A stretch of 64,000 nt of DNA from Populus alba (taxonomy: Eukaryota > Streptophyta > Magnoliopsida > Malpighiales > Salicaceae): positions 22,698,169-22,762,168 of the forward strand of contig NC_133288.1 of assembly GCF_005239225.2 (NCBI RefSeq), written 5' to 3'. Under the pieces are notes generated by a model. The model was not told the origin of the DNA, did no database searches, and saw only the letters and a program-made list of their open reading frames with translations. Both the position numbers and the translations under genes were made by a program. Numbering within the stretch: the stretch's first letter is position 1; each line of letters starts with the position of its first letter. This document shows positions 1-11,905 of this stretch, one piece after another.

Positions 1-617
1 TCCCAACTCTCAAGAAAATTCTCAAGTCCCCGTCTCTCATAGCTCATCTGTCCACCTTCTAACTCCTCTTCTCCATCATCAGTCCCCTCATATTCTCCAG
101 AGTCAACTTGCTTCCATAACAACATATGATTCTTTGGCAACGGCAACACATTGACATTTCTATACCCGACATGTTTATCCCAGCTGCTAAGACCAATATA
201 CCGAACGCTACAATTTGGATTTGAATCTAACCACTGAAACACAAGATTCTGAAAAGGGTATCTCCCTTTTCCGACACTAATCAAACCATCATAAATACTG
301 ATCCAATAACTTTGAAACATGGATGAGCAGCAAAGCGCAACACCTTCCTCATCAACTACTGTTTTGCCATCAACCTCAATTTTCAGTCGACGATTCCTAT
401 GACTCCCAAGAATCACAGTATAATGAGGACTATTATCCCTCTTATAATGGTAGTGTTGACTCCCTACATTCTCCCTAAACACCACTGTGACATCATTGTG
501 AGCAAAAGCGTCAAAAGCCACACATCCTCTTCCAGCTTCCCTAAATTTCAAATCTTTCCTCCAAGCACACTGAAATGGTGCTACTGTGAGAAACTTCTTC
601 TCTTTCTCTTCTATCAT
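1..617 (-). CDS. BTB/POZ domain protein, At2g30600-like, N-terminal part (partial)
   Basis: The minus-strand frame is open from an ATG at 617 to the window edge (about 205 residues). It starts MIEEKEKKFLTVAPFQCAW and continues through an N-terminal domain with REAGRGCVAFDAFAHNDVTV and a second block containing SSMFQSYWISIYDGLISVGKG. This matches my memory of the N-terminus of the Arabidopsis BTB/POZ protein At2g30600, which carries a farnesoic-acid-O-methyltransferase-like domain before its BTB and discoidin-like regions. The BTB part would lie beyond the window, so that part of the call is family knowledge and not seen here. BTB proteins usually serve as CUL3 ligase adaptors; the role of this subfamily is not settled. 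An in-frame stop lies upstream of the chosen ATG. A donor-like site in the leader near 1060 (minus) suggests a 5'-UTR intron. Confidence 0.8.
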   Translation of the reverse strand, partial: MIEEKEKKFLTVAPFQCAWRKDLKFREAGRGCVAFDAFAHNDVTVVFRENVGSQHYHYKRDNSPHYTVILGSHRNRRLKIEVDGKTVVDEEGVALCCSSMFQSYWISIYDGLISVGKGRYPFQNLVFQWLDSNPNCSVRYIGLSSWDKHVGYRNVNVLPLPKNHMLLWKQVDSGEYEGTDDGEEELEGGQMSYERRGLENFLESW

Positions 618-1180
618 CTCTTCCTCACTATCGAAAAAAAAAATACAATCACTTATAGGAGCCTAGAGATTCCAAGTAAGGGCCGCCACCTTATCTATCA
701 GGAAAAGGAAATCATGAACAGTTGTATTAGATTTTAGGCTCTAAAATTCCCATAGCTCAAACAAATAAAAACCATCAAAATCAATTGATCAAACTATGAC
801 AAAATGTTGATATTAAATAACAATAGCAACCTGCTGAATTATCTAGAGAGAAACCTAGAATCTGCCACAAACAAAACCATCCAACTTGACAAAAAAAACT
901 GTTAAACCCATCATCAATCCTACACCACAATCTCATTTCAAAGACAATAACAGTACATTAAAATATCTTCAAAACATACCCAAAAAAGGCCATGGCCCAT
1001 GAAAAAGATGACGATAAGTAACAACAAAATATCAGATTCAATGTAAGTTTTTTCTTTACCTGATAGAATATTCAAGGGACCATCTTCGTCGACAACTTGA
1101 ACACGAAAAATAATGAGGACCAGATTCAAATGACAGATATTTTAGATCATCAACTTGAAAAGGAGGAAACTTTATGAGAG
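618..1180 (-). other. 5' leader of the BTB gene with a probable 5'-UTR intron
   Basis: Read on the minus strand, TATCAG/GTAAAG at about 1060 is a good donor site. T-rich sequence runs from there toward the coding start at 617, so a non-coding first exon (about 1060-1170) spliced into the coding exon is likely. The exact acceptor is uncertain. A GA microsatellite (1176-1197) lies just upstream. Confidence 0.45.
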
Positions 1181-1197
1181 AGAGAGAGAGAGAGAGA
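1176..1197. repeat. (GA)n microsatellite
   Basis: About eleven GA units sit at the 5' end of the BTB gene leader. GA/CT tracts are common near plant transcription starts. Confidence 0.9.
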
Positions 1198-2377
1198 CAC
1201 TTCTGTTCTGGTTTTGTTTTTTGTTTTTTTTTAAGGATCAGGATGCCACGTAGATGAGTCGTGGCTTAGATAAATTTGGTTGTTTGGAAAGCGAAACGTG
1301 GCACTTAACGGTACACGTGTTTAGACAGGACTGCTCTACTCAGAACTGCTACCTCCTTTCTGACAAGGTCAGTCAGCCAGTGTTGATTTTCATTAATCTC
1401 TGCTACATTTGTGACAAATACTACTAATGATAGAATTTTGCTTTAAAATAAGAGCCATGTGAGATTTATAGCAATTACAAATATTTTTAAAAAAGTTCAA
1501 TTTTTTATATTTTTTATTTTAAATTATTGTAGTGTTCTTTCTTAAAATATTTTCCATTTAAAATCACATTAAAATAATATATATTTAAAAAAACGCTATT
1601 ATACTGACAAGAATAACTATTGATAAGTTAAAGATTAAGTTTAATCAATTTTACTCGATTGAATAAGGATTTTTTTTTAAATTTGAATTTTATAACTAGA
1701 AAACATACATAGATATAAAAGAGAAAAAAAATATATCTTTAAATTTTGTAGAGTTGCTAAAATGAGTAAATATTGATATTTATTCAAAATTCCTCAATTT
1801 TGATATGGATGATTTATACATTAAATAGTTTAAGATTATGAATTAATTAATCTAAATGACTGAAAACTAACTCTATTTAACAAAGAAATCGAAAAAAATA
1901 TGATATATAAACAAAAAAAAAAAATCAGTTTTATTAAATGAATGCAGTACAGGGCTTTTAGTACTTCTGATTTGCGCTATTTGTAGTTTTATGATCTTGA
2001 TTGATGAGATAATAGATGGAATTGTCAGCTTCATTAGGTGACAATTAATGATGTGATTTTAACAGACAAGTAATCCCTGTTTATAAGCAAAACCTGGAGC
2101 TTGAACTTCTAGTTAAAAATTGTGTAGGCACGATCGGGAATGATTCAACAAGAAATATACATAGAAAATCAAGCCTTAAAAACATTATTTTATTCTTGGA
2201 GACAAGTGACGACATCCTCCCTGCTGTCTTCAATTAGCATAAAAGAAAGAATACCAAAGTTTCTCTATGTTCAAGAAGGGGGGCAACTTAAGTTGCACTG
2301 TAAACCCCAACGCCCAAATTTACTTGAATAAGGTTACGTCTTTTCATGTCAATTCATCTTTTGCTCTATCAGTCCTG
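1198..2377. other. AT-rich spacer and cyclin 3' UTR
   Basis: No gene is recognised. 1485-1605 resembles the degenerate AT-rich MITE-like family seen elsewhere in the window. 1240-1325 contains ACGT cores (including ACACGTGT near 1314) that could belong to the BTB promoter. About 2100-2377 is probably the 3' UTR of the cyclin on the minus strand. Confidence 0.5.
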
Positions 2378-5215
2378 CTAGAATGGAGGATCCAGTAAGA
2401 AGCCCGCGGGTTCGTTCTTTGCTGCGTTACCAAATTTTGAGGTACTATACTTCCGGTGTGCACCTGTTAGCTTCCCTGTACCAGCAATCCTATGAAAATT
2501 AACCATAAGCCTTGAGCATTCCCTGTAATCCATGGGGAAAAAGGAAACCAAACAGTGAGTAAAAAGACTGTCAAGCTTGACATGTAAGGAACAACAAAAA
2601 AATTGTTTTTAAGCAGGCGAAAAAACACTCACGTAAGCTGCTGTTCTGAGTAGCCAGTATACCACTCATTTGTCTTGCTCCATTGCTTTGTTCCACTAAG
2701 GGTGCATTGAGCGGTGTATATTGCAGCAGCAGCTAACAATGAAGGTGGAAACTTGAGCATGTTGTATTCGACGAGGCAAAGCTCGATTATGAAGAACGCA
2801 AGCAATTCAAGCTGCTTCAAAATAACAACTGGTTTAGTATAATCAGTACCATTTCATTAAAAATCCGATTAAGTGCAGTTAAATTCTTTGTGTGAAGATC
2901 GGTAGTACAAACCTTCCTGTCACATTGTGAAGCTTTTAGGAATCTCCTCATAAAAACATAAGGAGTGGGAACAGAGAGATTAAACTGTAAAGCGTTGACC
3001 ATGTTCTTCTCCTGCAGGGATTCAAAATCATATCATATATCCATCCACATTCTGATCATAATTACTATGATAACAATTAAAGAAAGATAAAATAATAATG
3101 TACCATGTCAAGCACTTCCTTTCTGCTGTATGCTTTGTCAGAAATCAGAATGAGATCCTCCACAACTGGAACTGATACTTCTTCATATTTGCATGCAAGC
3201 AGCATGGCTGTCACTCCAACGAGCTGGAGTTTCTTTCTCACGACTGGATGAACTGCTAGAAATCTATCTATGAGATTGACAGTAAGGTATAAGGTCTCCT
3301 CCATCAATTCAAACTTGTAGTGTACCTGTTAATCCCGTCAAATTTGTAAGCAGTTCAGATGAAACCAGATAACTAATTCTTGACCTTTTAAGCATTGTGT
3401 AACTTGCATACCTCAATCAACCAATCAATGAGAATGCCTCTCATTCTGTCATTAATGTCAAATTGCTGTGCCATGTAGTTTGGTGGGACACAGCCAGATC
3501 TCTGCAATCAATTTTCCAGGAAAAGTTCATGTAGTAAGGGAACTGAAAAGGAAGATACTTCATAACGAAACCATACCATCAGCGGCCCTTTTCAATCAAC
3601 CATTACCAAACGATTGGACATATAGACCTTCCAACATACTTCATAATGAAAAGCTCCACCTTGGTTTAATTTAAGATTTCAAAATAAATGTGCACAGCCC
3701 TATTTGCCTAATAATCATAACATCAGCAGCCCTTGTCCACCAATCATTACCAAACGATTGGACATCCTTCCAACATACTTCATAATGAAAAGCTCCACCT
3801 TCGTTTAATTTAAGATTTCAAAACAAATGTATATCAGTCATATTTGCCTAATAATCATAGGACAATCTTTTAGGCTAGTGATTACTAATCAAATCTTACA
3901 AATTAAAATATTCTCCAATTATAACGAAAGACCAAGCAAAACAAAATAAAAATAAAAATAAAAAAGCAATGAAGGCTTTGTTTATGTTTCACAAATTGAA
4001 TAGGAAGAAATATTCTGTGTCACCTCTGCTTTCTTGTAGAAATTGTATAAATCATCAATGTATTCCACTACAGCAAGCGGATCCCTCTTGTCACAGCCGT
4101 CTATGTCCAAGACCGGCTCTTCTTCAACATCTTCCATTTCAACTTCATCCTGCAGGAAACCAAGATATCAATGGAACCCTAACAAAAGCTCAATAGCAAT
4201 ACAAACAAATTAAAAATAAGTTATATTGCAAATACCATCCTGTCGATCTCCTCCAGCATTGCCTCCGTATGTTGCACAAACGTCGGAGCAGAAAAGTCAT
4301 CACTAGTCTTGCAGTCCTCCACATCTATGATGTTACAATCTTCTGGTTCACTAGAAATTGGGACTGGGCGAACTGGTTTTTTGATTTCCTGTTTGACACG
4401 AACAACTCTCAACCCAATCTCACAACCCTAGACATCCCAACCTATAATTAAGAGAAAATACAAGCTCTTTAAAAATGTACCTCTGGTTCAAGTTGTTGCT
4501 GCTGCTTGTTAGCAAGCTGGGCCACATACTTCCTGAACAGACATCAAGAATAACACCAGAAAAAGTTCAATTAAAAGATCAAACCTTTGACATTAAAAAC
4601 AAACACCTTCAGCATCAAACAAAGAGGTCAATTAGTTACTGACCTAGTCAAAGGTCGATGCACTGGAATTGGTGGGTTCTTATTACAAAAAGCTTCTCTT
4701 CTAAAATAAAAAAACAAACAGAGAAGACAAAAAACAAAAGAAAAAAAACATCAAAAGAAGGTAATCAAAGACGCCGAAAAAAATTGATTAAAAAACTCCA
4801 CACCACCAAGTGCCTACTTTCTTCTCTTTTCCTTAATTTTCTCAGGAACCAAACAAGATATAAAAGATTAAGATTAAGACAGTAATTAGGGTTTAAGAAG
4901 ACTTACTCTGATAACCCTCTTTTGTTGACAGCACAGGGGTACGGTGGACCTCCGATGATGTTCCGATTAATGTTGCTCAACGCCCGGCGATTAGTTCCGG
5001 TCGCCACTGGAAACTTCCCTACTCGGCCACGTAAACCCTCTTCAAGATTGAAAAACAAATCTCATTTTTATTAGGGTTTTAATAGCTTTAAAAAAACATC
5101 ATTTTTAAACCAAATAGATAATAAAATGTAAATACAACCCTTTTGGGGTTCTTTTACTACCTTGAATATTTCCAGGTCCGATCACCCCCGGGTTGTTCTC
5201 ATCGGGTCCAGCCAT
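2378..5215 (-). CDS. CYCB2: G2/mitotic cyclin B2 (CYCB2;3/CYCB2;4-like)
   Basis: Ten exons on the minus strand: 5161-5215, 4907-5039, 4481-4532, 4236-4388, 4024-4149, 3412-3501, 3104-3325, 2913-3011, 2633-2811, 2378-2522. They join in frame to 417 aa, normal for plant B2 cyclins. The N-terminus ([15 protein letters not shown]) carries a destruction box, RRALSNIN, at about residues 36-43, the APC/C degradation signal. The cyclin box starts near residue 175 ([11 protein letters not shown]) and has the B-type HxKF signature (HYKF), then RFLAVHP and CKYEE. The C-terminal cyclin fold ends in FLLDPPF. The product should activate a CDKA/CDKB kinase at G2/M in the nucleus. MSA-like motifs upstream (5725 and 5792) fit G2/M expression. 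Assignment to a named B2 member is tentative. Confidence 0.95.
3577..3860. repeat. Tandem duplication of about 142 bp inside a cyclin intron
   Basis: Two adjacent near-identical copies, 3577-3720 and 3721-3860, share blocks such as ATTACCAAACGATTGGACAT and AAAGCTCCACCTT. They lie wholly inside the intron between cyclin exons 4024-4149 and 3412-3501, and differ by a few substitutions and a short indel. Confidence 0.9.
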
Positions 5216-5700
5216 TGTTGTCTATATCTATAGGAAACCCTCCAAAAATTAAAACAGCTAAGTATCTATAAAGAAAGTTATTAAAGTACAAATTTTGATT
5301 CGATTAAGTTTTAATTAAAAGAAAAGAGAAAGAAAACCAGATCAGAATTGATTTCAAAACGTAAAACCCGGATCATAAAATAAAAACATTCACCTTCAAA
5401 ATTCAAGAATTCTTTTAAGCTCCTTCGATATCGATAAAAGAAAAAACCCTTCAGAGCCTTCTTTCTTTAACGCCCGCCCGTGCCTTGACCTTAGAGAGAG
5501 ACTAATCAAAAGAACCCGTTAATGGAGTACGATCTCTCTCTCTGTCTCTCTCTTCTTCTTCTTCTTCTCTCTGAGTTCGAGTTCTGAACTCGCTCTGGTA
5601 CTGAAATTGTTTGTTGGGTTCAAGAGGAGGAGGAGAGAAACAAATATAAAGAGACTAAATGTATAAGCGAGATGGAAACGCAAATATCGGATTTATGTCT
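5216..5700 (-). other. Cyclin B2 5' leader with pyrimidine/purine microsatellite
   Basis: This is the leader upstream of the ATG at 5215. A CT/CTT-rich tract (about 5531-5573, GA-rich on the transcribed strand) lies in it. An AT-rich TATA-like stretch near 5643-5652 (minus) may mark the core promoter. The transcription start is not determined. Confidence 0.4.
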
Positions 5701-5724
5701 GTGCCCTCCTCTCAAGTTTTAAAA

Positions 5725-5733
5725 CCAACGGCT
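5725..5733. promoter_or_regulatory. MSA-like mitotic element 1 (CCAACGGCT)
   Basis: CCAACGGCT contains the AACGG core of the M-phase-specific activator bound by three-repeat MYB factors in plant B-type cyclin promoters. It lies about 510 bp upstream of the cyclin ATG and works in either orientation in known promoters. Function here is inferred. Confidence 0.6.
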
Positions 5734-5791
5734 AGTAGATTCTGGCCGTCGGATCTTCTCTGATTGAAAGGTCGCGTTCTCCTGTGCGCTG

Positions 5792-5804
5792 CACAACGGT
5801 TACC
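5792..5804. promoter_or_regulatory. MSA-like mitotic element 2 (CACAACGGTTACC)
   Basis: CACAACGGTTA is close to the published MSA consensus (T/C C T/C AACGG T/C T/C A). It lies 67 bp upstream of element 1 in the cyclin promoter. Paired MSA motifs are typical of G2/M cyclin promoters. Confidence 0.65.
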
Positions 5805-6744
5805 TTGCCATGTGCCCTTTTCTTAAGAAATTTCCACACTTCACTACTTTACTCTCCTGTCTTCTAGGTTGCTTCGGTTAATGTCTAAAGTCTAATAATA
5901 CAATGAATATATATAATATAAAAACGTATTTGATTGGAATGATAAAAATAAAAATAAAGAATAGTGAGTGTTTTACAGTGTAATAATTTTTTTATGTTTT
6001 TTAAAAATATATTTTACTTGAAAAAATATTAAATTAATTTTTTTAATGTTTTTTTATGATTAAAATCAAAAATTAAAAAAAATATTTTTATATAATTTCA
6101 AATCAAAAGCAATTTGCACCGCAGTGAAACGCTCTTAAAACTTTCAAACATACATATTCCATCCTTAAAACAATAACAACAATGACCAAACGATAAATAA
6201 TTAGTGTTGTTGTTGTTATTTTCTTATCCTTCCTTCAACAGCCTTTTTAAGGGTCGGTTGTCTTTAAAGCAAGGGATTTATCACCCTTTAATTCTTCTTG
6301 ATAACCCCCACCTTGAACCCAAGTGAGGGCACCTTGGAAATTTTGAATTTCCAATATTTTCATTTTCATGCCAAGTTGCAAGGAAAATTGATATGGGAAG
6401 CTAGTGCATTTGGTAAGTTTCTGAGTACTGACATCCATTATAACAAAGCATCCATATAAACCTTTCATATTAATCGAAATCCCATCCTGAAATTAGTCTC
6501 TCAAAATAATAGTATCAATAACTGAATGTTTTTCAGTTCAATTTATTATTTTTGAGAGAAGTTACATTCAATGAAAAGATATTACGCCATACTTACAAGC
6601 TATGGTTATGTTACTCTGTTACCATATTTGCCCAGTATCCACTGAATATTGGAGTTTAAGGGTGTGGCTGTTCTGAATCCTCCTCTCCCAGCTCACAAAA
6701 CAGTGGAGATGAGCAATGTTAGTGGTGTCAGTGTGTCACCAGAA
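5805..6744. other. Spacer between cyclin promoter and PEPKR2 3' end
   Basis: 5985-6145 is an AT-rich MITE-like repeat ending in a GCAC/GCTCTT-containing flank. A minus-strand open frame of 73 codons (6247-6468) is unlike any family I know and may be chance or part of the kinase 3' UTR. Nothing else is recognised. Confidence 0.4.
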
Positions 6745-9469
6745 TCAAAATGCTCTGCACAGATTGTTAGCTGTGATGTTAGATGAACACTGCTGCTCTA
6801 TTGGGCCAGTGGGTCCACACAATCTACTCCTCTTCGGCTCTGATATCTTAACATGGGAAATCGCCACTGCAAGCGCGTCAACTAGACCACATTCATCCTG
6901 CTCTTCTGACTTGCAGCTCAAACTATCAGATGGATTCTGACTCAAGTCCTCTTCAGAAGAGCCAACTCCTACCCGGTTTCCAGGTGACACAAGTGCAAGT
7001 GCATTTGCAGGTTGGCAGGAAGTTGCAGCACCTTGATTCTTTGTTTTTGATCTGATGGACAATGTCTTTAAGGTACGCTCTGTGTAAAACAAAATCCATG
7101 GATGCCCTGAGAAGACAGCTATTTACAGTCAGTTTCGTGGACAGAAAAGGCAATAAACTTGCAAAGTACTCCAAGTTCCACCATCACAGAGTCCAAGAAA
7201 TGAATCAAGATCACGGACCATACACAATTCGAGAGAGTTAGCAACAACTTGGTGAAAATGGGTTTAATTATCACTTTGCAAACAGACAAGGTCACGTGGA
7301 TAGTAAACCTAGTGAAAATGGTAATTCTAAGTCCATGCAGGTGCCTTAAATCTCGAACAAATTTACATTATCAGAAACTGATGCAGGAAGAAAAGAACGA
7401 GATCAGAATTACAAATTAGGAAATTTGGAGCATCTTTTAATCAAAAGCAGCACCTCAAGGCCAGGAATTCACTTTCACACTATACCTTTGAGGAGCCATT
7501 ACGAACTGAGATTAAAAGGAAAGATGCAAAGAATTCTTACACATCATGCATCTAATTTAGGATGGCAGCTCAATACATGCAAGGCACATAAGCTGAACAT
7601 TCTTCTTTCAGTCAGAGAGGTGGTAGCCCAGAGAGTAAATACTTTGAGATAAGTAAAGAATGGAGATTTCTTTGACGAGGTACATGCCAGCAATCCCCTA
7701 AAAAGCATTCCATCAAGTTACTTCTCATCAGACAAGGACCACGGAGAGAAGGTCTCTTAAAATGCAAACCGCCTACTCATTAAAGAAATTATCACTAAGT
7801 GCTCTTAGTCTAACCCATCTAGATGGATAAAATTGCAACAAAATCCTTCTACGTCAATTCAAGCAGCCATGAGAACAAGAAAAAAAAATGCAACCATATG
7901 TCCAGGGTCTTAGTTCATTGGGAATCAGACACTTACTCAGTACTTCATCTGCGGTGATCCTGGCTGAGACATCCCTTGTCAACATTCTTGCAACTAGATC
8001 ACGTGCAGGTTTAGATACAGAGTCCCATATTCCAGTGTGAAAATCAAGCTTGACATTCTTGATTGCCTCAAAAACAGCCTCTAAGGAATCGCCTTGAAAT
8101 GGAAGGCCCCCGACCAACAGAGCATGCAGGAGGACACCAGCACTCCAAATGTCAACCTTCTCGGAATAGTTTCCCGACAGAACTTCAGGGGCAACATATG
8201 CTGGACTTCCAGCCAAGCCCGATAAGGTCTGCCCTGCAGAATAGTAAGAATGCCAACTCATATGCATAAGATAAGCTTTGAGAACACAAGTAATAATTAC
8301 AAAAGGAGCTTGCAGAGAGCATCTGTTCTTCTTTTAGTCTGTGTTACATAGCAGCATGGCTGCCAAAGTCAACCAGGCAGGTATGAAATTTAGATATGTA
8401 TAGCACTATTTTATATAACAGCATTGGCCATCCTGAATAACTCATGACATCACATAGTAAAGACAACAGCGTGCTTTCTGAACCAACAAATCATACAAGA
8501 GACACCATGTTATCCCTACCTCCTGCATGACTGTTCAACAATAAAATGCCCTGATGTCCCTGAGGATATGCATGTCAAACATTCTTCGTTTTCAGTCTAT
8601 ATGCTTATTTTTTACATGCTTAAGTCGTCAGCACCAACAAAGCAAATGCAATATAAAAGTAAGCACTGGAAAGCAGAATGAGCGCTTCTCAAAACAGATG
8701 CAGAATGCCTACCATTTGAAATTCTCATAGCCAGGCCAAAATCTGCAAGCTTCATCTTCCCCAGGCTCGCTAGAAGTATATTCTCAGGCTTTATATCTCG
8801 GTGCACAACACCCATGTCATGACAATACTTAATAACTAACATCACATCCTTGAATATGTTAGCAGCACGTTGCTCTGAGTACCGTCCCTCATCAACCATC
8901 TGATCAATCAAACGTCCTCCAGAGCATAACTCCATCACAAGCTGAAAACACTCCGACTCCTCATACACAGCATGCAATGTCACCACACCAGGATGACCAG
9001 ACAGATGCTGCATTATCTCTACCTCCCTATGAACTGTCTCCTCGCCCTTCTGCAAAGTCTTACAAGCAAACTCAACACCAGTAACCTTAGACCTGCACAA
9101 CCAAACGGAGCCAAATTTACCACGCCCAATAGCATCCCCCAAAATATAATCATCCTCAAACTTATTTTTCCTACCCGTTTGAGTAGCAACATCTATGCAC
9201 CCTATCTTCCTCTTAAGCCCTCTTCCAGGTAGCACCAACGAAGATGAGGCACCACAAGGCGGGGCAGTAGCAATGCCTGCAAGCCTACTTTTGAAAGAAG
9301 TAACAGGTTCCCTACCCAGATCTTCTTTGCACCTCTTCTTTAACCTATTATAATCTTCTAACGAATAATGAGACCTAACATTGGATGATTTCAAATCACA
9401 CGTTGGTATTACTTCCTCCTGTACATTCTCACCCGCATCTGCTTCACTCCCTTTCCTCTTCTTCCTCAT
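6745..9469 (-). CDS. PEPKR2: CDPK-related Ser/Thr kinase, PEPKR2-like
   Basis: Three coding exons on the minus strand (8713-9469, 7937-8233, 6745-7106) encode 471 aa. I start at the ATG at 9469 (MRKKRKGSEADAGE); the preceding codon is TTG. A basic N-terminal region of about 105 residues precedes the kinase domain (about 108-365), which has the glycine loop GRGKFGSV, VAIK-type lysine in FACKTL, the catalytic loop VVHRDIKPEN, ADFGLA, and SPAYVAPEVL. The end of the domain, HPWI, is followed by about 110 residues with no EF-hands. This is the layout of PEPKR2, related to CDPKs and PEP-carboxylase kinases but without calcium binding. The substrate is unknown. A donor at 9805/9804 in the leader suggests a 5'-UTR intron. 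Confidence 0.93.
7107..7936 (-). other. PEPKR2 intron 2
   Basis: An intron of 830 bp splits the kinase domain just before HPWI. I see no embedded gene or clear repeat. The donor is A/GTAAGT and the acceptor is TTCTCAG. Confidence 0.85.
8234..8712 (-). other. PEPKR2 intron 1
   Basis: An intron of 479 bp follows the DFG region (AATG/GTAGGC donor, TTCTGCAG acceptor). No embedded feature is recognised. Confidence 0.85.
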
Positions 9470-9960
9470 CAAATCAAGCTATCACCTATCACATTAAAAT
9501 TCGAAAAAATAAAAATAAATCAACTTCTACTGCACTGCACTTCCGGATTCGGTTATAGAAGCACAGAAAGTAAACAGAATGGCATCAAAATTCATTTGAT
9601 AAAAATAAATCGAAATTGTTTTTACAATTTTATAAACAAAATTATAATCTGAGATCGCTGAACCCCTAAATTGAAATTAAAAAAAAATCAACAACAACAA
9701 CAGGAACCAAAGGGAACATAAATCAGAAGATTCAACCTTTCATTGTTATTCATTAACTGAACAGCAAGTGATTAAATAGATCGTGATCAAAGCAAAGGAA
9801 ATACCTTTCTGCGCGGAAATTTTGTTCAAAGTCTGAGATCAGAATCACAAAATCCACACCAAAAGATAGAGATAGAATATAGATCGGTGTTTATTGGAGA
9901 AAAGTGAGGACCAAATATCAATCGGATTGGAAAGAAAACCCTAGAAATCTTCGATTACTG
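9470..9960 (-). other. PEPKR2 5' leader with probable 5'-UTR intron
   Basis: On the minus strand CAGAAAG/GTATTT at 9805/9804 is a clean donor. An acceptor close to the ATG (TGATAG near 9484-9490) would remove about 315 nt of AT-rich sequence. The leader upstream (about 9806-9900) would be a non-coding first exon. Confidence 0.5.
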
Positions 9961-9983
9961 ATTTGGGGCAAAATTTTGCGCGA

Positions 9984-10032
9984 TTATATATATATATATA
10001 TATATATTCTTATATATAGAGAGAGAGAGAGA
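9984..10032. repeat. Compound (TA)n-(GA)n microsatellite
   Basis: About twelve TA units (9984-10008) are followed by TATATATA and a GA tract (10018-10032), just upstream of the PEPKR2 leader. Confidence 0.9.
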
Positions 10033-11699
10033 TCTGTTTACGTAAGTAAAACTATTTTTTTATTACTTCTACTTGAAGTTCTCTATTTCTTTTTCCTTTA
10101 ATTAATAGAAAAATATTTTTTAAATAAAAAGATAAAGAAATACATCAAAATTATAATTATTTTTCATAAGAAAATAAAACTATAATTATCTTAATATTTT
10201 ATATTTTTGATAATTTAATTATAAATGTTTATTTTATTTTATTTAAATTAAAATTTTCATACAAATGTTATATTATTAAATAAACAATATTTGTAATAAA
10301 GATTAAATTCATGACAATATCTAAAAATAAAAATATAAAAAAGAATAATTTTAATTTTTTATATTGTTAAAAAATGCATGCATGCTAGAAAAAAAATATT
10401 ATCAGGCTTTTTTATTTTAAAAATAGTGAAAAAAATCATAAAAAAACTCTAAAATATGCTCTTAACTTAAATATGAATTTGTAAAGATGTAAAGTAATTT
10501 CTTAAATAAAAAGTTTTAGAAATTTTTTCTGTTTCCCTGTTTCCGAATCCGGGTCTAACCCAAACACCCATATCACGTCTTTTTTATGTTTCTCGTGCAG
10601 CTCAGCGCTTCGTGGCACAATCTGAGCCGTTTCTTGACTTTATGTTTTTGACTGGAAGTCAGAATAATTGAATGATGAAGTTCTTGCTGTGTTGGGATTT
10701 GTGATTTTTTTAAGAGACCAAAAGGCAGGCTGTCCGTGACGACTTGTGATGTGATTGATGGAGAGGTGTACGTGAGGCGTACGCGACTGAGAAGTGACGT
10801 GGCGCTCTGGTAGAGCTTAATGAGTGCATTGGTAGATTTTATTTAGGACACGACACCGTGGTAAGTGGGGTTATTGTCGGGTAGTCATAGTAGTTTGTTA
10901 TGATAATACTAGGTTTTCAGTTCTACGCCAGCTATTAGTGGAAGGTTCTAAACCAAATTTTCCGAGGTTTAGAGGGTGATCAAGATATTTATAATTTGGT
11001 TTAGATTGTGTGTTAATATTTTATTTGAATAAAATTAGATGTCCTTTTCACTTAAAAAATAGCTAGCATGCATGAAAGAAAACTAAAATGCTACTACATT
11101 TTTTTATGTTTAATTTGATAATTATATTATATTTGATATTAGGTTTAATCTAATTCATAATTTAAATTCAGGTTTGATGTGGTATTATTATAATAATATT
11201 ATTTTAACTTTTTTCAATAAAATATTTTTACAAACAAGAATTTTTTTAAAAAATAATTGAAGTTAAGCTAAGTTGAGTTTCACTTATTATGTCAACTAGC
11301 TAGGTTAATTTTTTAATCATTTTGAAATAAAATAAGGCTAAATTGCAATGAGTGAGCTACTAGTCAACCCGTCAAAACATTGTAAGATTGATTTTAAAAA
11401 AAATCACTAGTTGATCTAATTGGTAAATGGTTTTTCCAAAAAAATCAAATAAAAATCTCATGTTTTATTAATGTCAAGCTTGATTTGCTTGTCTCTCGTG
11501 TAAAAAACATCATGTCGTTTTAACGTATAGAGTGCTTTCATAGATAAATAATTTTTGATATATCAAAATCTATTGAGTTATCATGGTTCTTCAACCTATA
11601 ATCTTTTAAAAACAAAATCAACATAATATTATATAGGCATCATGATTGAATTTTTATTTAATATATAATTCAACATATTAATTAAATCACAATAATATT
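10033..11699. other. AT-rich intergenic stretch, no gene
   Basis: No coding potential is seen. 10550-10910 is a less AT-rich island with several ACGT cores and may be distal promoter DNA. 11130-11480 is degenerate and resembles an interspersed repeat rich in TTGACC/GGTCAA-like words. Confidence 0.5.
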
Positions 11700-11905
11700 T
11701 GGGAACATGGTACAAACCACGTTTCACAAAAAATTCAATTTTTTTTGTTAAAAATTGTTTTTTATGTGTTTTTAATTATTTTAATGAGCTGATCTTAAAA
11801 ATAATTTTTAAAAAAATAAAAAAATATATTATTTTGATACATTTTATATGAAAAAACATTTTAAAAAGCAACTGCAACTACACTCCCAATACAATCCTAG
11901 TTAAC
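11700..11905. mobile_element. MITE-like AT-rich non-autonomous repeat
   Basis: It contains the pattern shared by several copies here: an outer flank, a palindromic core of TTTTTAAAAA-type runs, TTTTGATA in the middle, and an end with AAGCAACTGCAACTACACT. A closely similar end occurs in many Populus repeats that I remember. No coding sequence. Boundaries are approximate. Confidence 0.5.

Noticed and set aside
399..737. Plus-strand open frame over the BTB gene
   Set aside because: Antisense shadow of the conserved BTB-protein coding sequence on the minus strand.
8972..9232. Plus-strand open frame in PEPKR2 exon 1
   Set aside because: Antisense to a kinase domain with a clear family match.
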